Assembly (NCBI GenBank): GCA_026874595.1
Contig: CM049306.1
Span: 14,901,019-14,965,018 of the forward strand
DNA: 64,000 nt
From: Sipunculus nudus
Lineage: Eukaryota > Annelida > Sipuncula > Golfingiida > Sipunculidae
Reading direction: 5' to 3'
Shown here: positions 37,701 to 48,722 of the stretch, one piece after another
Position numbering within the stretch: position 1 is the first letter of the stretch
Layout of the letters: each line of letters begins with the position of its first letter
Translations under genes and position numbers: made by a program
The notes under the pieces: generated by a model
Told to the model about the DNA's origin: nothing
The model's database searches: none
The model's input: the letters and a program-made list of their open reading frames with translations, nothing else

Positions 37701-38905
37701 CATATTACAATTTTTTTTAAATTTTGGAATAAAAATAAACCAATGAAATTAAACACCTGGAAAAGACCTGGAAATTTAGATTAATTAAATGTAATCAACT
37801 GCATCCTTGTCTATCATTAATTTGCTACAAATAATTCCTAACAGTAAACAATTTCATTTAATTATTTATTTTACATTTTTATGATTGAAATGAAAAATAC
37901 CCATTTATGACTGTCATATGGATACACTTTTGGCAATCCATGGAAGATCCATAAAACATCAGTATTGCAAGGTAATTCCCTGTTACACATTAACTATAAA
38001 ATTCCTTTTCCATTAATATTTCTTACAGTTGTTCTTTTAAACCAATAATTTTTTTTAAATTATTATTTTCATGTTTTTGGCCAAAAATCTACTATAGGAG
38101 GGGGGTCAGACATCTAGATCAAGCTAAAGGAACCCAAGAGCTTGATGGCTACAGAGTATGCCCACTTTAAGCTTGCATAATTGGCCTGAAAGGTCAACAA
38201 GAGGACATATGGAGGGGTTTCAGTATAGCTTAGGTGTGACATGGTCTCATCAAAACTTTAATAGAAGATACAGTTTTTGGTCATCTCCTTTCAAATTTCA
38301 GAATTTACAAGCTGAAATTCTTAGTGTGCATTATATGAAATTAAAATGAACAGTGCTTACAGGGAAAAATGTTCTATGGCCAATGTTGGGCAAAATTTTA
38401 GTTACTGATTTTATATTTATGCTAATAAATTTTAAAATTTGTAATATTCAGATCTATTTTTCAGTATACAATTGAATCTTGATTAAATGAAGGTATATCC
38501 CTGAAAAAAAAAATTTCTAGCTTTTCAAGGTGCATTGTTCGGGCCGATTACTTCAAACAATTGCCCAATACTGACCTACTTTTTGGTATGTACATTGGAA
38601 ATGTATGGAAGAATATGCATACTAACTATGATCAAAAACAGATCAGTGGTTTTGATATTAGGCAGTCTTGAAGTGGGTTTTTTTAATGGAAAACAGAGGT
38701 TTTTCCTCAATATCTCAAAGATACGAAGTTCTAGTGACCAAATTTTCAGTACAGTGGAAGATTCTGGGGACATCTAACTGAATGCAAAATTTTGGATTAG
38801 TAGGTTCAACAGTTTTATAATGTGCCCTGTAAATAGATGGCAGGATGACGGACAAAGGACCATGACCAAAGCTCAGATGACTTAAAGTCGGCTAAGCTAA
38901 ATATT
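34780..38905 (+). mobile_element. Large family A-like element with duplicated unit of about 1.95 kb
   Basis: Matching text recurs at a spacing of about 1.95-1.97 kb: GTTTCAGCCAAACAAA at 35214 and 37168; CAAGGTTATTCCCTGTTAC at 35999 and 37969; GCTTGCATAATTGGCCTGAAAGGTCAAC at 36213 and 38172. TCAGTGGTTTTGATATTAGGCAGTCTTGAAGTG recurs at 36569 and 38643. The end has ATGACGGACAAAGGACC and then the hairpin AGCTCAG...CTAAGCT (38870-38898), nearly identical to the terminus at 56970. The DNA inside is very AT-rich and has no gene. Confidence 0.7.
38870..38898 (+). repeat. 3' terminal hairpin of family A
   Basis: AGCTCAG-TGACTT-AAAGTC-GGCTAAGCT, a stem-loop matching the one at 56970-56998 with a few mismatches. 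It marks the right end of the element. Confidence 0.75.
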
Positions 38906-38989
38906 TAAAAAAATATCAAATGGAGATAAAGTCTGAGAGAAACAGGTAATATAGGCCATGGATGGTTGATATGATTCAAGATATTGTTG

Positions 38990-39553
38990 CAAAAAACATT
39001 TTGTGGTCTGACCATATTTCTCCTGATATTCAAACTTATGCATGTCGGCAGTTTGTGAATATAAGATCTATACTATTACCATGCTGATTGGTTGGCTTTT
39101 TGATAAGCTGTTGACAATTCAGGAAATCTGTGAAACCAAAACAATGGCCTTCATATCTAAGGTCATGAATGACAAAACACATCCCCTATATTTAGAGTTC
39201 CGTTTTTTACCTTCAGGTAAACGCCTAGATACAATATTCTGCAGAACAACTCGTTTTAAAAAATCTCTCGTACCACACAGTATTAAACACTTTAACTCAC
39301 AACCCTCTTAGAAATTTAATGTTTTGAATTATGTGTTTTACCTGCAGAATTATCTGTTTTATCATTTTTACATGCTTAATTTTACATGCATCAATATGTT
39401 ATGTGTGATTTTTATGTATTTTTGTATTATTTTTATGTATTTATCTATCTATTTACTTATTTATTTTTTTATGTAATGAATTGCAAGTCAACAACAAATT
39501 CCTGGAACTGAAGGCTAATAAATGTTATCTTATCTTATCTTATCTTATCTTAT
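38990..39553 (+). mobile_element. 5'-truncated non-LTR retrotransposon (CR1/L2-type) 3' end
   Basis: The frame 39042-39311 encodes the last part of a LINE reverse-transcriptase polyprotein. Residues 13-32 resemble the family's LGWL...R motif, followed by FISKVMNDKTHPLYLEF, FLPSGKR, CRTTRFKKSLVPHSIKHFNS and a stop. The HPL...LPSGxR...RTxRFKxSxxPxxIxxxN pattern is characteristic of the C-terminal region of CR1/L2-type LINE ORF2 proteins. Catalytic RT and endonuclease domains are absent: only about 90 codons survive, as expected for 5' truncation. After the stop, an AT-rich 3' UTR ends in AATAAATG and five or more TTATC units (39525-39552), a microsatellite tail typical of this kind of LINE. It is a dead copy, close to the preceding element's terminus. 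Confidence 0.8.
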
Positions 39554-40719
39554 AAAACGTGAAGCGTTCCAATATATTTACAGAGCCCCCTTCCGCCTAT
39601 TGTTGTTAAGGTAAATTGAATACTATTTAAACCAATATCAACACAAATAGCGATTCAAACGCCTGTGTTCAGAGTAAAAAGGAGAACTTAAAACCATTGT
39701 TGGGGGGAAAAAATTGTGTTAAATAAAATATTGCTTTATGACAAGGAAACTTTAAGTAATCTAAGGAAGATATAGTACTTTATTCGAATGACCAAGAAAT
39801 TTAAGCTAAATATTATATTTTTCTATGTAAACAAGACTCACTTTTAAAACTTTGCAACCATGGCGCTTGAAACTGTCTCAGAATCTGAAAATGAACCGGT
39901 TGACCTTGCTCGCTGAGCCAACACGGCCCGTTGCCACTGGTTACACAGGCGGCTGCCTGTCAGCCGTGGCTGGGGGAAACCCCTTGGAAGACATTGTTCC
40001 CCCCCCCCCCCTTCCAACCCGGCATATCACGGTCAATTAGGACAATATATATATTCTTCTTATCAACATTTAAAGTGGACAAACACTGTCTAAGTGGTAT
40101 GTTATATGCACATTTGATAAGAATATCTTTATTTCATAACGAATATGACATTTTTTAGACGAAATATAAGAATTTAATGGTCATGTGGAATATCTCCAGT
40201 TTCCTCAAATCATCTTCTAGGGCTCTCGCACAGCATAGAGTAGCAAGAGAGCACAGGAGCTTGGGCTAATTTCCCCCCTGTATTGATGCCCCTGAGTGGT
40301 ATATGTTACATGCTGAAAAATGTGCATTATATTGATTATATAATTTCTTCAAAATTATTGTTTATATTCTGATTAATGATGCATTACCAAAAACCTGCTG
40401 TACTGCAAAATTACCTGTTACATAGGCATTTTACAACAATATTGATAAGGTGCAGTATGGGTGACCTGCTGCAAACTTGCATAACTCACACCTAAATTTT
40501 CCTTTGAATAATGTTTGATGTTTTCTTATTTTTATGTCGGTCTTAATAAGTCTTCTAGAAATTTGTGCATGTTGATGGAATAATCAAGTAAAATAAGGGT
40601 CGACAGACCATCAGTAAGAAGCCAGTTGTTGTCAGGTCACCTGTACTGCACTTTTACCAAAATATCTTCATTTTATGATGAATATGACGTTTTTACAAAT
40701 AATATTATAATTTTATTGT
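39554..40719. other. No recognised gene; poly-C tract near 40000
   Basis: A GC-richer patch (39880-40030) contains a C run. Short open frames overlap it, but no domain or splice pattern supports coding. Confidence 0.4.
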
Positions 40720-41110
40720 TTAAAGTCTGTTCCAGTACCCCTGTCCACTTGTTTTTTCGCCATTATTTATTTGTGAATCAAAGAACACCAAAACTGTTTG
40801 ACCTTGGGGAAGAAAGAGGAAAAAACGTAATTAACTATTATGGAAATAATAGCCTACCTTATGTAATTTTCCTGTAAACAATTTAAAACCATTTTATGAG
40901 TAACTGGTCTATTCTTTAGCGAAATCTTGCCACTAATCTGTTAAAGGGGCATATCAGGGCATAGTGATGACGTCATAATAGACGTGACGTACTAAAGAGG
41001 CATCAACATTCACGGAACCAATAATCAAGAGCTGCTGACCCCTGTTCACAGCGAAAATTGACCTGACGGCGAGTGCGTGATCGACAGCTCTATTAGCCAA
41101 TCAGCGAACG
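40720..41110 (+). repeat. Dispersed repeat with CRE core, copy 2
   Basis: Matches copy 1: CCAGTACCCCTGTCCACTTG, AACGTAATTAACTATTATGG, AACAATTTAAAACCATTTTATGAG, GCGAAATCTTGCCAC, then GTGATGACGTCATAATA with an intact TGACGTCA (40968-40975) and a second GACGTGACGTAC. A CCAAT box in AGCCAATCAGCG (41095-41106) follows. Confidence 0.75.
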
Positions 41111-42970
41111 TTATTGCCGGACTGAAAACGAGGCCATGTAAACACACGTGGAGGCCGGACATCAGGTCGGACATTCCTGACACGTGTGTAAACTTTCAAC
41201 TATAAGTGCTCGATGGACCTCTCATAATAAATATGTTTTATTTTTAATACGGTCGAGGCATATGTTGATAATTTTTATAAAAGTTACCCCAGGTATTATT
41301 CAAAGTAACAGCAATCTGTTTTCTTCCTTCTCTTCGTAATAAAATCACAAGACGAGGAGAAACGCAGGGATGGGACAAGGCAGGCCTGATTTGGCCCTGT
41401 CATATATTGAGTCCATAATGACACATGAAATTTTCAGTTAGTCAAAAGACGCAGTCTATATGATCCTATATACCATCTATTGGTAAACACTGGCCTGTAA
41501 CCAGTGCTAAAAAGTGTTACATTTTCCCCACACTAGCGCTTCACTCTTTAAAGTTGATGGGTATAAACAAAATGTATCAATCTTGGCCCTGTCGAATCAG
41601 AGCGTCTCCCATTCCCATTTGTTCATGTGCATGGGATGATATGCAATATTCACGTGTTAATATATGCATGCGACGATATGCTATCTCCTGTTACCAGAAA
41701 TATATTTGATATATCTCTGGTAAAAGGTCAGTAACTTTTATTGACGAGGATACAAGTTTAATTGTATAGCCTTCTGCTTTATATTGTAACCATGTCGACA
41801 ATTTACATAACAGTGTGCATTTATTGGCACTCAAAGATGCAAGACGGCTATTACTGCCTTACTGATTACTGGTGTTAGAACTTAACAACTCACAGACCTG
41901 TTGGTGTGATAAAAGCGCGAACTCAGATTTTGGTGATCGACCTAGATCTTCTGATTGTTCAATTGACCAAAAAAAAAAAATACAAAAAATCGTCAAGAAA
42001 CTACCGAAAGACAAAGGTACAATCTTGAATCATTGAGCTGTTCTTTAATAAAATTAATATGTGTAACTGTCGGCTATATTAAAGGTATAATGTTTATATT
42101 TTTCACAAAAATTTGGTCTGTTCATTTGTCTGTTATTTACAAAACTTAATATATTAAGTGATCTCATAGCTTGTTGATTTTTTTATTATATAAAACAATA
42201 ATAATATTGCATTCTATGGTCGCATATGTATCCTGCGGGGGGGGGGGGGGGGCAGGAAGGTTTAAGAAAGAGAAGGGAAAATGCTATTTTTTAAGCTAGT
42301 AGTAAACAAATAGAGATAAAAAATTCATATTTGTTATTATAATCCACTTGGAACCAGACATTATGACAGCCATGAGTCATAATTAGAAAATAATCCTTAA
42401 GATGTTCCTGTTAAACAATAAACAAGATAAAATTTTTCACTGACAATATGTGTTAACACCTATTATGTACATTTCGTTGAAATTGAGTGAGAAATCGTTA
42501 AAAATTAATTTACAGTTCATTTAGGCTATAATGATGCATTACACCAGAATATATAACAAATACTTGCAAGTTGTAATAACGAAGTGAAACGGTGTTTACT
42601 TTCAATGACTGAATTATAAAGAAATGAAATAAATACACCATTAAACATTAATGGTTATTATCTTTATTAAGATAATATTTTGATGTGTCACAGTGTCTTT
42701 TATACTAAACAAATACCACAGGTATGTCACAAATGGAGCATCACTTCAGTTCTCCTTGACAATATATATACAATATATTTATATACAATATATTTATATT
42801 ATTACATGCATGAGTCACTGACTCTGAGTGTTTAAAGGAAGATTCTAAAAATTATTGCCACAAGTTGCCTTAACTTACAGAACAGCATATTTTCTATAAT
42901 ATGCACCTGTATAAAATAAAACAGTTATTTTGCACACACACACACACTCACACATAAACACAAATGTTTA
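41111..42970. other. No recognised gene; poly-G tract 42236-42252
   Basis: Unique-looking DNA, somewhat richer in CpG than average to about 41960. No open frame of note and no repeat match was found. Confidence 0.4.
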
Positions 42971-42974
42971 TATA

Positions 42975-43163
42975 CAGGCAGATCCAGAGGGCGTGGGGGA
43001 GGGGTTGAGCCGCAACAACCTTTCTTCAGAATTTTAAACTATTTTTTCTGGCCTGCATGGACCCGTCACATTCTGGAGCAGGGGACCCTTTTATAGGTTT
43101 CTTATTAGTCTTCCTGGGTTGGCCCCTCCCCTTTACAAACCCTTAATTCGCCCGGGATCGCCC

Positions 43164-43166
<3 letters not shown>
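42975..43166 (+). mobile_element. Short TIR element (hAT-like MITE), copy 1
   Basis: The ends CAGGCAGATCCAGAGGGCG and (reverse complement) CAGGGGCGATCCCGGGCG are similar inverted termini. Internal text TTAGTCTTCCTGGGTTGGCCC matches 52828-52848. Flanks are TATATA on the left and ATATAT on the right, so a target duplication cannot be judged. It is too short to code for anything. Confidence 0.65.

Positions 43167-43244
<78 letters not shown>
43167..43244. repeat. (AT)n microsatellite
   Basis: Near-perfect AT dinucleotide run with one TTTA interruption, immediately after the MITE end. The tyrosine/isoleucine-rich frame across it is an artefact. Confidence 0.95.
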
Positions 43245-43246
<2 letters not shown>

Positions 43247-44150
43247 TCTTGTCCCACCACATCTTTTAAAACAATACAAAAGACTTAAAGACCTTCATAA
43301 ATAATATTTATATCATACATTCATTTAAATTTCTTCTTGTACACACATCTTTCTTCCTGTGTATAAACAGGAGGCTTCCTATTAAAAACATCAATATGCA
43401 TGCAATATTTTATAATAATTTCAACTTCAGTTTTATTTAATAATTTTCTCAGAATATTAAATTTTATATAAAAAAAACACGTGATGTTCACACACCATCT
43501 GTGATTTTACTTGCCCTTCAATAATTTATTGTTTAAATACTGGTATTGACACTTGTTGAATTTTTATTATTAATTTTAATTAGATGACCTATAAACTAAC
43601 TTTCAAAGGTTATAAAATCTCTGCTTGAGCAATACATATTAAGCAAGGCTTCCTTTAATGTTTATAAAAAATGAGTTGCCCCCCCCCCCCCCCTCCGCCC
43701 CCCCCCCCCCCTATATCTAATGACAGCATATATGTCACTTTAACTTGTATGGAAGCAACACTTTTTACGTTGTCATCTTTAATTTTTTTATGAAACTGCA
43801 TCCTATGTCATAGACAAATATTTTAATAACCGTTACTTTGTTGTTTTTCAAATTTGTTCTGCTAGACTTGAACGAGTTGTAAATTTTAACCAACCGCTGA
43901 GGTGTCAAGGCTGATGAGAGGGGTCAGCTGATTCGTTCTCTGACACCAGCCGTATCGAGCAGAAACGGGCGCAAATTCATCAAACTTCTCAATTTTATAT
44001 TTAAAACATCTCTGTAGCCTACATATGTACACTTTTAACCTTAGAGTGCTTTCTTGGTAAAATTAATACTGTTTGAAGCCTGGTGCGATATACGGCTGAA
44101 GTGCCGGTTCCACGTGTATAAGAAGCACGCTTTTTCGGTTTAATGTCCTA
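43245..44150. other. No recognised gene; double poly-C tract 43680-43711
   Basis: AT-rich DNA with two C runs split by CTCCG. Nothing coding is supported. Confidence 0.45.
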
Positions 44151-44159
44151 CCTAGCAAC

Positions 44160-44400
44160 CGTATCCAAGGTGGGCGGAGCTAACTCGTCCATGCCGTCAG
44201 GTCAGACTATGTTTTCTCCGCGTGCACGCGCTTCACTGTAACGTCACATTACTTTATATCCATATCCAGGGAGGATAAACAATGGCCGCATATTAGGGAC
44301 GCCATGAACCACGGATACATTTGAGACACGTCAACCAGGCCGTAAAGTATAGTCCATCTCAGTACCCGTGTCCGCATGTTTTTCTGGGATAATTTTTTAT
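44160..44400 (+). repeat. Tail and start modules of the CRE dispersed repeat
   Basis: GTCAACCAGGCCGTAAAGTATAGTCC (44330-44355) joins the terminal module of copy 1 to the initial module (TATAGTCCxTxxxGTACCCxTGTCC). The next text, GTGTCCGCATGTTTTTCTGGG, matches the reversed copy at 44905-44935. This junction suggests head-to-tail copies. Confidence 0.55.
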
Positions 44401-44596
44401 ACAAGTAAAGCAGTGTAAACCTTTTTTGGCCAAAGGCTGCAGGAGCTATTCCGCCGACTACTTACACAAAAAGTAATGCCTTGCCTTGCTTTAATTTTGT
44501 ATGAGACGAATAATCCAAAATATGACAAAACAAGTTACACCGTTTACGACTTATTCCTTGCCTGAGAACTGATAATAAACAAGCCAGTTAAACTTA

Positions 44597-44655
44597 TGAC
44601 GTCAGTCAATTAAAGGTGATGCGCGACCGATCACTGTGACGTCTTTGTGACGTCA
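44597..44655. promoter_or_regulatory. Cluster of CRE palindromes
   Basis: TGACGTCA is present at 44597-44604 and 44648-44655, with a half-site GTGACGTCTTTG at 44637. It lies in the CpG-richer stretch between inverted copies of the dispersed repeat. CREB/ATF binding is inferred from the motif alone. Confidence 0.4.
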
Positions 44656-44689
44656 CTGTTGTCTAACAAATACCAAACGCAGCCATAGA

Positions 44690-44768
44690 CATGGAAAGTG
44701 TAACATGGAGGAATGTATGGTCTAGCAGTACCGGGAAGACGCCATCCACGGTATTTCAGCAAAAATGA
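44690..44768 (+). other. Small open frame of unknown status (25 codons)
   Basis: An ATG at 44691 starts a 25-codon frame rich in Ser, Thr and Trp that closes at TGA (44766-44768). GC content and CpG are higher than around it. There is no similarity I recognise and no strong donor. It could be an upstream ORF, a first exon or chance. Confidence 0.15.
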
Positions 44769-44889
44769 ACGCAAAACAGTCACAAAGTAAATACGTTTTT
44801 CATGATATTATAAATTACTTTACACAAAATTAGCGGAATATCTGTTTTTCTACTTCAGGACAAAGGGCATTTTTTAAGAATATTCTTAA

Positions 44890-45085
44890 AATAATTATCG
44901 CGAAAAACATGCGGACATGGGTACTTGAACGGTATTTATATCGTGAGTAGGTAAGGTACCAAAAATTACGTTTTTGCCTCTTTATGCCAATGGTGCAAAT
45001 TTTGTTTGCGAAGTTGTCTTATGTAGGGATAATCGCGAAAAATCAGGTGGACAGGGGTACAGGAACGGACTATAGTTGAATTCTC
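44890..45085 (-). repeat. CRE dispersed repeat, reversed start modules (two)
   Basis: On the minus strand, CAACTATAGTCCGTTCCTGTACCCCTGTCCACCTG begins at about 45082. A second GTACCCATGTCCGCATGTTTTTCGCG begins at about 44925. Both match the start of copies 1 and 2. The open minus-strand frame from 45238 runs into this repeat, so its last part is not native coding sequence. Confidence 0.6.
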
Positions 45086-45348
45086 CAGTTTTCTTAGTTC
45101 CGTACCGACCTCGATCAGTCCTCGCAAACGGTCCAACCCAGAAGAAAATGGAGCATCTATGTCTCTCCTGACGTGCAGCGGGACCTGGTCATGGATTACA
45201 GACGCGATTTTCTCGTCTGCTTCACAGTTAAGGGTCAAGGCCAGTTGTCATGTGATATCACACTGCGCAGAATCGGACTCACAAGAATAGAAACGACGTC
45301 TGGGGGAAGCGGGGTGATATCAGACGTGATATCATCTTTCCCCTCCAT
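45086..45348 (-). CDS. Possible first exon with YY1-type start context; interrupted frame
   Basis: An ATG at 45348-45346 (minus) sits in CTCAAGATGGAGG. AAGATGG is the YY1 site often found over start codons of broadly expressed animal genes. The frame reads MEGKDDITSDITPLPPDVVS and reaches CTT|GTGAGT, a plausible donor, after exactly 22 codons (exon end 45283). If read through, it stops after 37 codons at a TGA near 45237. A second frame, shifted by one base, opens there (TLNCEADEKIASVIHDQVPL...) and continues helical and acidic/basic to about 45090. Either two exons are adjoining, or the two pieces are one exon with a single-base indel, or the first is a true short exon. CpG content is high across the region. 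No family is recognised. Confidence 0.35.
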
Positions 45349-45419
45349 CTTGAGCGCTGATAGGACGCGACATGCTTAAGCGACCTCTGGCGGAGACTGC
45401 CGGATAGCGGCTGAGTTAG

Positions 45420-46848
45420 CACCAAATATTATGAAAATGTTAAATGGAATGTTTTAAAAAATATTTACCTGAAATATAATTTATCTGAACACTTTTTTAA
45501 ATTTCGTTTTAAAATGAAACATTTTCTCATAACATTTTAAGAATGTAACTGATATACCGGTAGGCCTATTTCTTTCCGTAGGCCTACAGCCATTCAAGGA
45601 AAGGACTCTTACCTACAAGCGTAATTAAGTCGTTCCTGTCTCGTTACTTTATTAAGCCTACTTATACAGCAGCTATTTACAAATCTATCATATACAGCAA
45701 GTTTCATGTACCAAGCCACCTATGTATTATGCGACGTGCCCCCTTGGCCCATGGTTCATGACCCTTGGCTGATAAGTTAGACCTAGTATAATTATGACAC
45801 CATGCTGAAACATCAACTGAGAACCTAACTTTATTCCAATATTTCTTTTTGGGAATTTTGCTCAAACTGACTTCTTAGCATTATGTTGAGATTATGGGCC
45901 GTTTACCATAATATGAATGCAACCTGACACAAGAACACTGCGGATCATTCCTCCATAGGCCTATTACTAGTATCACGACTCGAGTAGGCTTAACAGCCCA
46001 ATTATCCGATTGCCTACTGAGTCAGGTTGTCACGGCTACTTTTGACAGCGCCTCATGGCCTGCAAGTACGCTGTCAGTTGACACAAATCAAACCAATTGT
46101 TAACAATTATTTTAGTACGATCTGTAACAACATATATCATGTGCGAAAAAAAAATCTGTTTAAACTCAGCATATTGGTAACTCTGCATGTTTGTTGAATT
46201 TCTGACCGCATGAACACAAGCATGGCTCGCACTGGTTACTGGACGGTAGCCAAGTTGTCTGCGAAACAGTTAATGACCCGAAACCACAAAGACGGATTTT
46301 CAGTTTGGTGTGTGAATTCGCGTGTATTCTTTTGTGCTAATTCGTCATTCGTAGCCTATTATTAAGATTATCGGTTGTTAACGACGATATCAATGCAACA
46401 GGATGTTTGACCGTTGTTCTACATTCCCCCGTATGGCTTCTATCTCGGCTCAAGTTAGGCTTACAAGCTAATTTATATTTAAATGTTTATACCGAGTCGT
46501 GTATTCATGGCTATAGCCTAAATTCTAAACAATATATTTATTATAAAAAAATAGGAGCGTTTGATTATTTATTTTTTTTAATTAAATTTAAATCCAACTC
46601 TAGGTAGATATTTCAAAAGACACAGTGATTTCAAAGCCGTAGGTCACTGGATTTATTTTTTAATTTTGCATAATGACATTAATATATAGGCCTATGTGTG
46701 TAAATGAGGTACATTAGTTCGAACGGAAAATATACATGTATGTTCGGGAGTTTTGAAAATTAAGAAGTTTGACTTAAAAGATGCTCAAATGTGTTATAGA
46801 AGTGAAACTCAAAGAATACATTAACATTGCCTTGGTTTTTCCTTACAG
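45420..46848. other. No recognised feature
   Basis: Mixed-composition unique sequence with scattered CpG and GGCCTA motifs. There are no repeats or exons that I can defend. Confidence 0.4.
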
Positions 46849-46902
46849 ATTCAACTCGAACTTCTCTGGATGTTAAGTTTGGTCTATCTTTAGATGGGGA
46901 AG
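46849..46902 (+). CDS. Candidate 54-bp internal exon, phase-compatible with the 14.95-kb exon
   Basis: A pyrimidine-rich acceptor, TTTTTCCTTACAG (ending 46848), and a donor, GGGGAAG|GTATAT (46903), bracket 54 bp. Read from phase 1, the exon is open: STRTSLDVKFGLSLDGE, bordered by split Asp/Gly codons. The exon at 14947 ends in phase 1 and this one starts and ends in phase 1, so they can join without breaking frame. A 54-bp window with good splice sites can arise by chance, and the intron would be about 31.7 kb, so this is only a candidate. Confidence 0.35.
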
Positions 46903-47233
46903 GTATATATACGTTATGCCCTGCTAAAGCATGGACGACCCGGACAACAAAAAACGTCTTTAAACGACTGAAAGTGTTGGGCTAAAAAAATGTTGGCTTT
47001 TAATAGAAAGCTGAATATAAAGTGATTAATATTTGTAAGATAAAAATCAAGGGATAATATGGTGTTAAATATCTAATTCGTGGTAACCGTAATCCAAATG
47101 TAATAAATAGTAAATACAACAGTGGAGGATCCAGAAATTCGAGAACAGGGGGGGGGGGGGGGGGTGCTAATATTTGTTTGGTGGCTGATGGGTGTTATTA
47201 AATCTAAGTGCTTAAAATTATATGTTGTAAATT

Positions 47234-47235
<2 letters not shown>

Positions 47236-47283
<48 letters not shown>
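47236..47283. repeat. (AT)n microsatellite
   Basis: Uninterrupted AT run inside the 47120-47996 element. Confidence 0.95.
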
Positions 47284-47654
47284 AGAAATATTTATTTTTT
47301 TTATTTCATCTATTTTCACCATGTATCCCTTAAAATTAATTACAGGTATATTGGGAAATTTTTGGAAATTATTTAAATGTGCAATGTAATGAGGACATTT
47401 TGAGGCACCTGTCACATAAAGTATGAGGATTTTCTGTTGGATGTTGGGTTATATTAACGTGTGGCCGGCTTTCATATTCATATTTCTTCAAATTAAGAAT
47501 ATTAACTTGAAAGTAAAATGTTGATGTCAATGGGGAAAATGCACATCTATGTTTATAAATGGCAAAATATAATCATCTTTCAAAAGTAATTCTCGTGGTA
47601 AAAATAATTGTTAAAATGTTCAAGTCGTATATCAAAGTTTTTACCGGCTTTTCC

Positions 47655-47750
47655 TTAGGCTAACGGGAAGGCCGTGCCTCACTCACAGGCGAATGCAATT
47701 TGGGGGCTTCCTTGGTGTCATGACCCAGCAGAGTGTAAAAATTTAAAAGA
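47655..47750 (+). repeat. SINE body fragment inside the TIR element
   Basis: GGCTAACGGGAAGGCCGTGCC, TCACTCACAG and GGGGGCTTCCTTGGTGTCATGACC match the middle of the SINE at 2146-2566. The tRNA-like head and the A-rich tail are missing. Confidence 0.65.
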
Positions 47751-48001
47751 AATAATTGGATGCTACCTTATAAAATGGACTCAATCACAAAGCTGTACAT
47801 TAATATCCTAAACTTATGAATTGGAAAGTAATAAAATGTGAATGATTGATTTATCTTATTTCTAGGGAATTTATAAGAAATGTGTGAAATGAAAATTAAT
47901 AACGGATAAATTGGAAAAGAAATAGATAAAATAAGAGATGTTTCACCTCAACCGGGGGGGCGCGCGCCGCGGGCGCCCCCTCTGGATCCGCTACTGTACA
48001 A

Positions 48002-48673
48002 TTATACAATTCGACTTAGTTTATTAAAAATTCCTGCAAATTGTAAGGACTGCACGGTCTTTGTAACTATAAGCACTAAATATATACAATGTAGCATTCA
48101 AGACTGCATCAATTATCCGTCGAAGTACAGGAAGTGGCTTCCAACGTGACTACAATTCCTCTTTTTTTCAACAAGTTAAGCCGATATTGGCGTGTTATAA
48201 TAGTTCTATATTATGTGTTGAAGCTGAAGTGAATTTTCGTGCCAATGTTGTTACTACAGAGTAAGAACGGTGCACAGAGGCGCACAGAATTCTCACGGGA
48301 TATTTGTTTTATATTTTAATACCTTCATATTGATCATAATATTTTTTTAGATACAAGTATATAATGCGATCTAAACAGATTTTAATGGTTAGTGACCCTT
48401 TTCATCACATAATTATACACAAATGAGAAGTCAATTGTAAACACTGACATCGATTATACAACAAATCTCGGCCAACACTAAATATTGTGCGCTATTGATA
48501 AACGTCTTCAGGTTTCTGGTGTAAAGCCTTTTCTTTACTGACGTGGCTTCTTTTATTGAGGTCGATGAATGGTCAATAAAAATGACACATCGAATAACCT
48601 TCTACTCCATGCTGTAAAACGCTAGTTCGTGATATAAAAAGGAAAATTGGCTTGTGCGTCAATGTCCTGCCCT

Positions 48674-48722
<49 letters not shown>

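Larger units (their letters stand above)
47120..47996. mobile_element. TIR transposon, 877 bp, flanked by TACAA
   Basis: The left end CAGTGGAGGATCCAGA and the inverted right end CAGTAGCGGATCCAGA match at 14 of 16 bases. TACAA occurs directly outside both ends (47115-47119 and 47997-48001), the expected target duplication. Just inside each end is a G-rich tract: poly-G on the left (47148-47164) and GGGGGCGCGCGCCGCGGGCG... on the right (47955-47979), which is itself a strong hairpin. The CAGTGGCGGATCCAG-type terminus is seen in hAT-like elements, but the 5-bp duplication is shorter than the usual 8 bp. No transposase frame is present. A (TA)n run and a SINE-body fragment lie inside. Confidence 0.75.

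Noticed and set aside
43119-43304. Frame rich in Tyr-Ile
   Set aside because: It is translation of the (AT)n microsatellite; the same holds for the frames at 47218-47376 and 54572-54763.
44690-44768. A protein-coding first exon on the plus strand
   Set aside because: The frame closes after 25 codons and the only donor-like GT is poor; kept only as a low-confidence note.
45173-45379. Plus-strand 68-codon frame
   Set aside because: It is antisense to the more plausible minus-strand exon with start context and donor.
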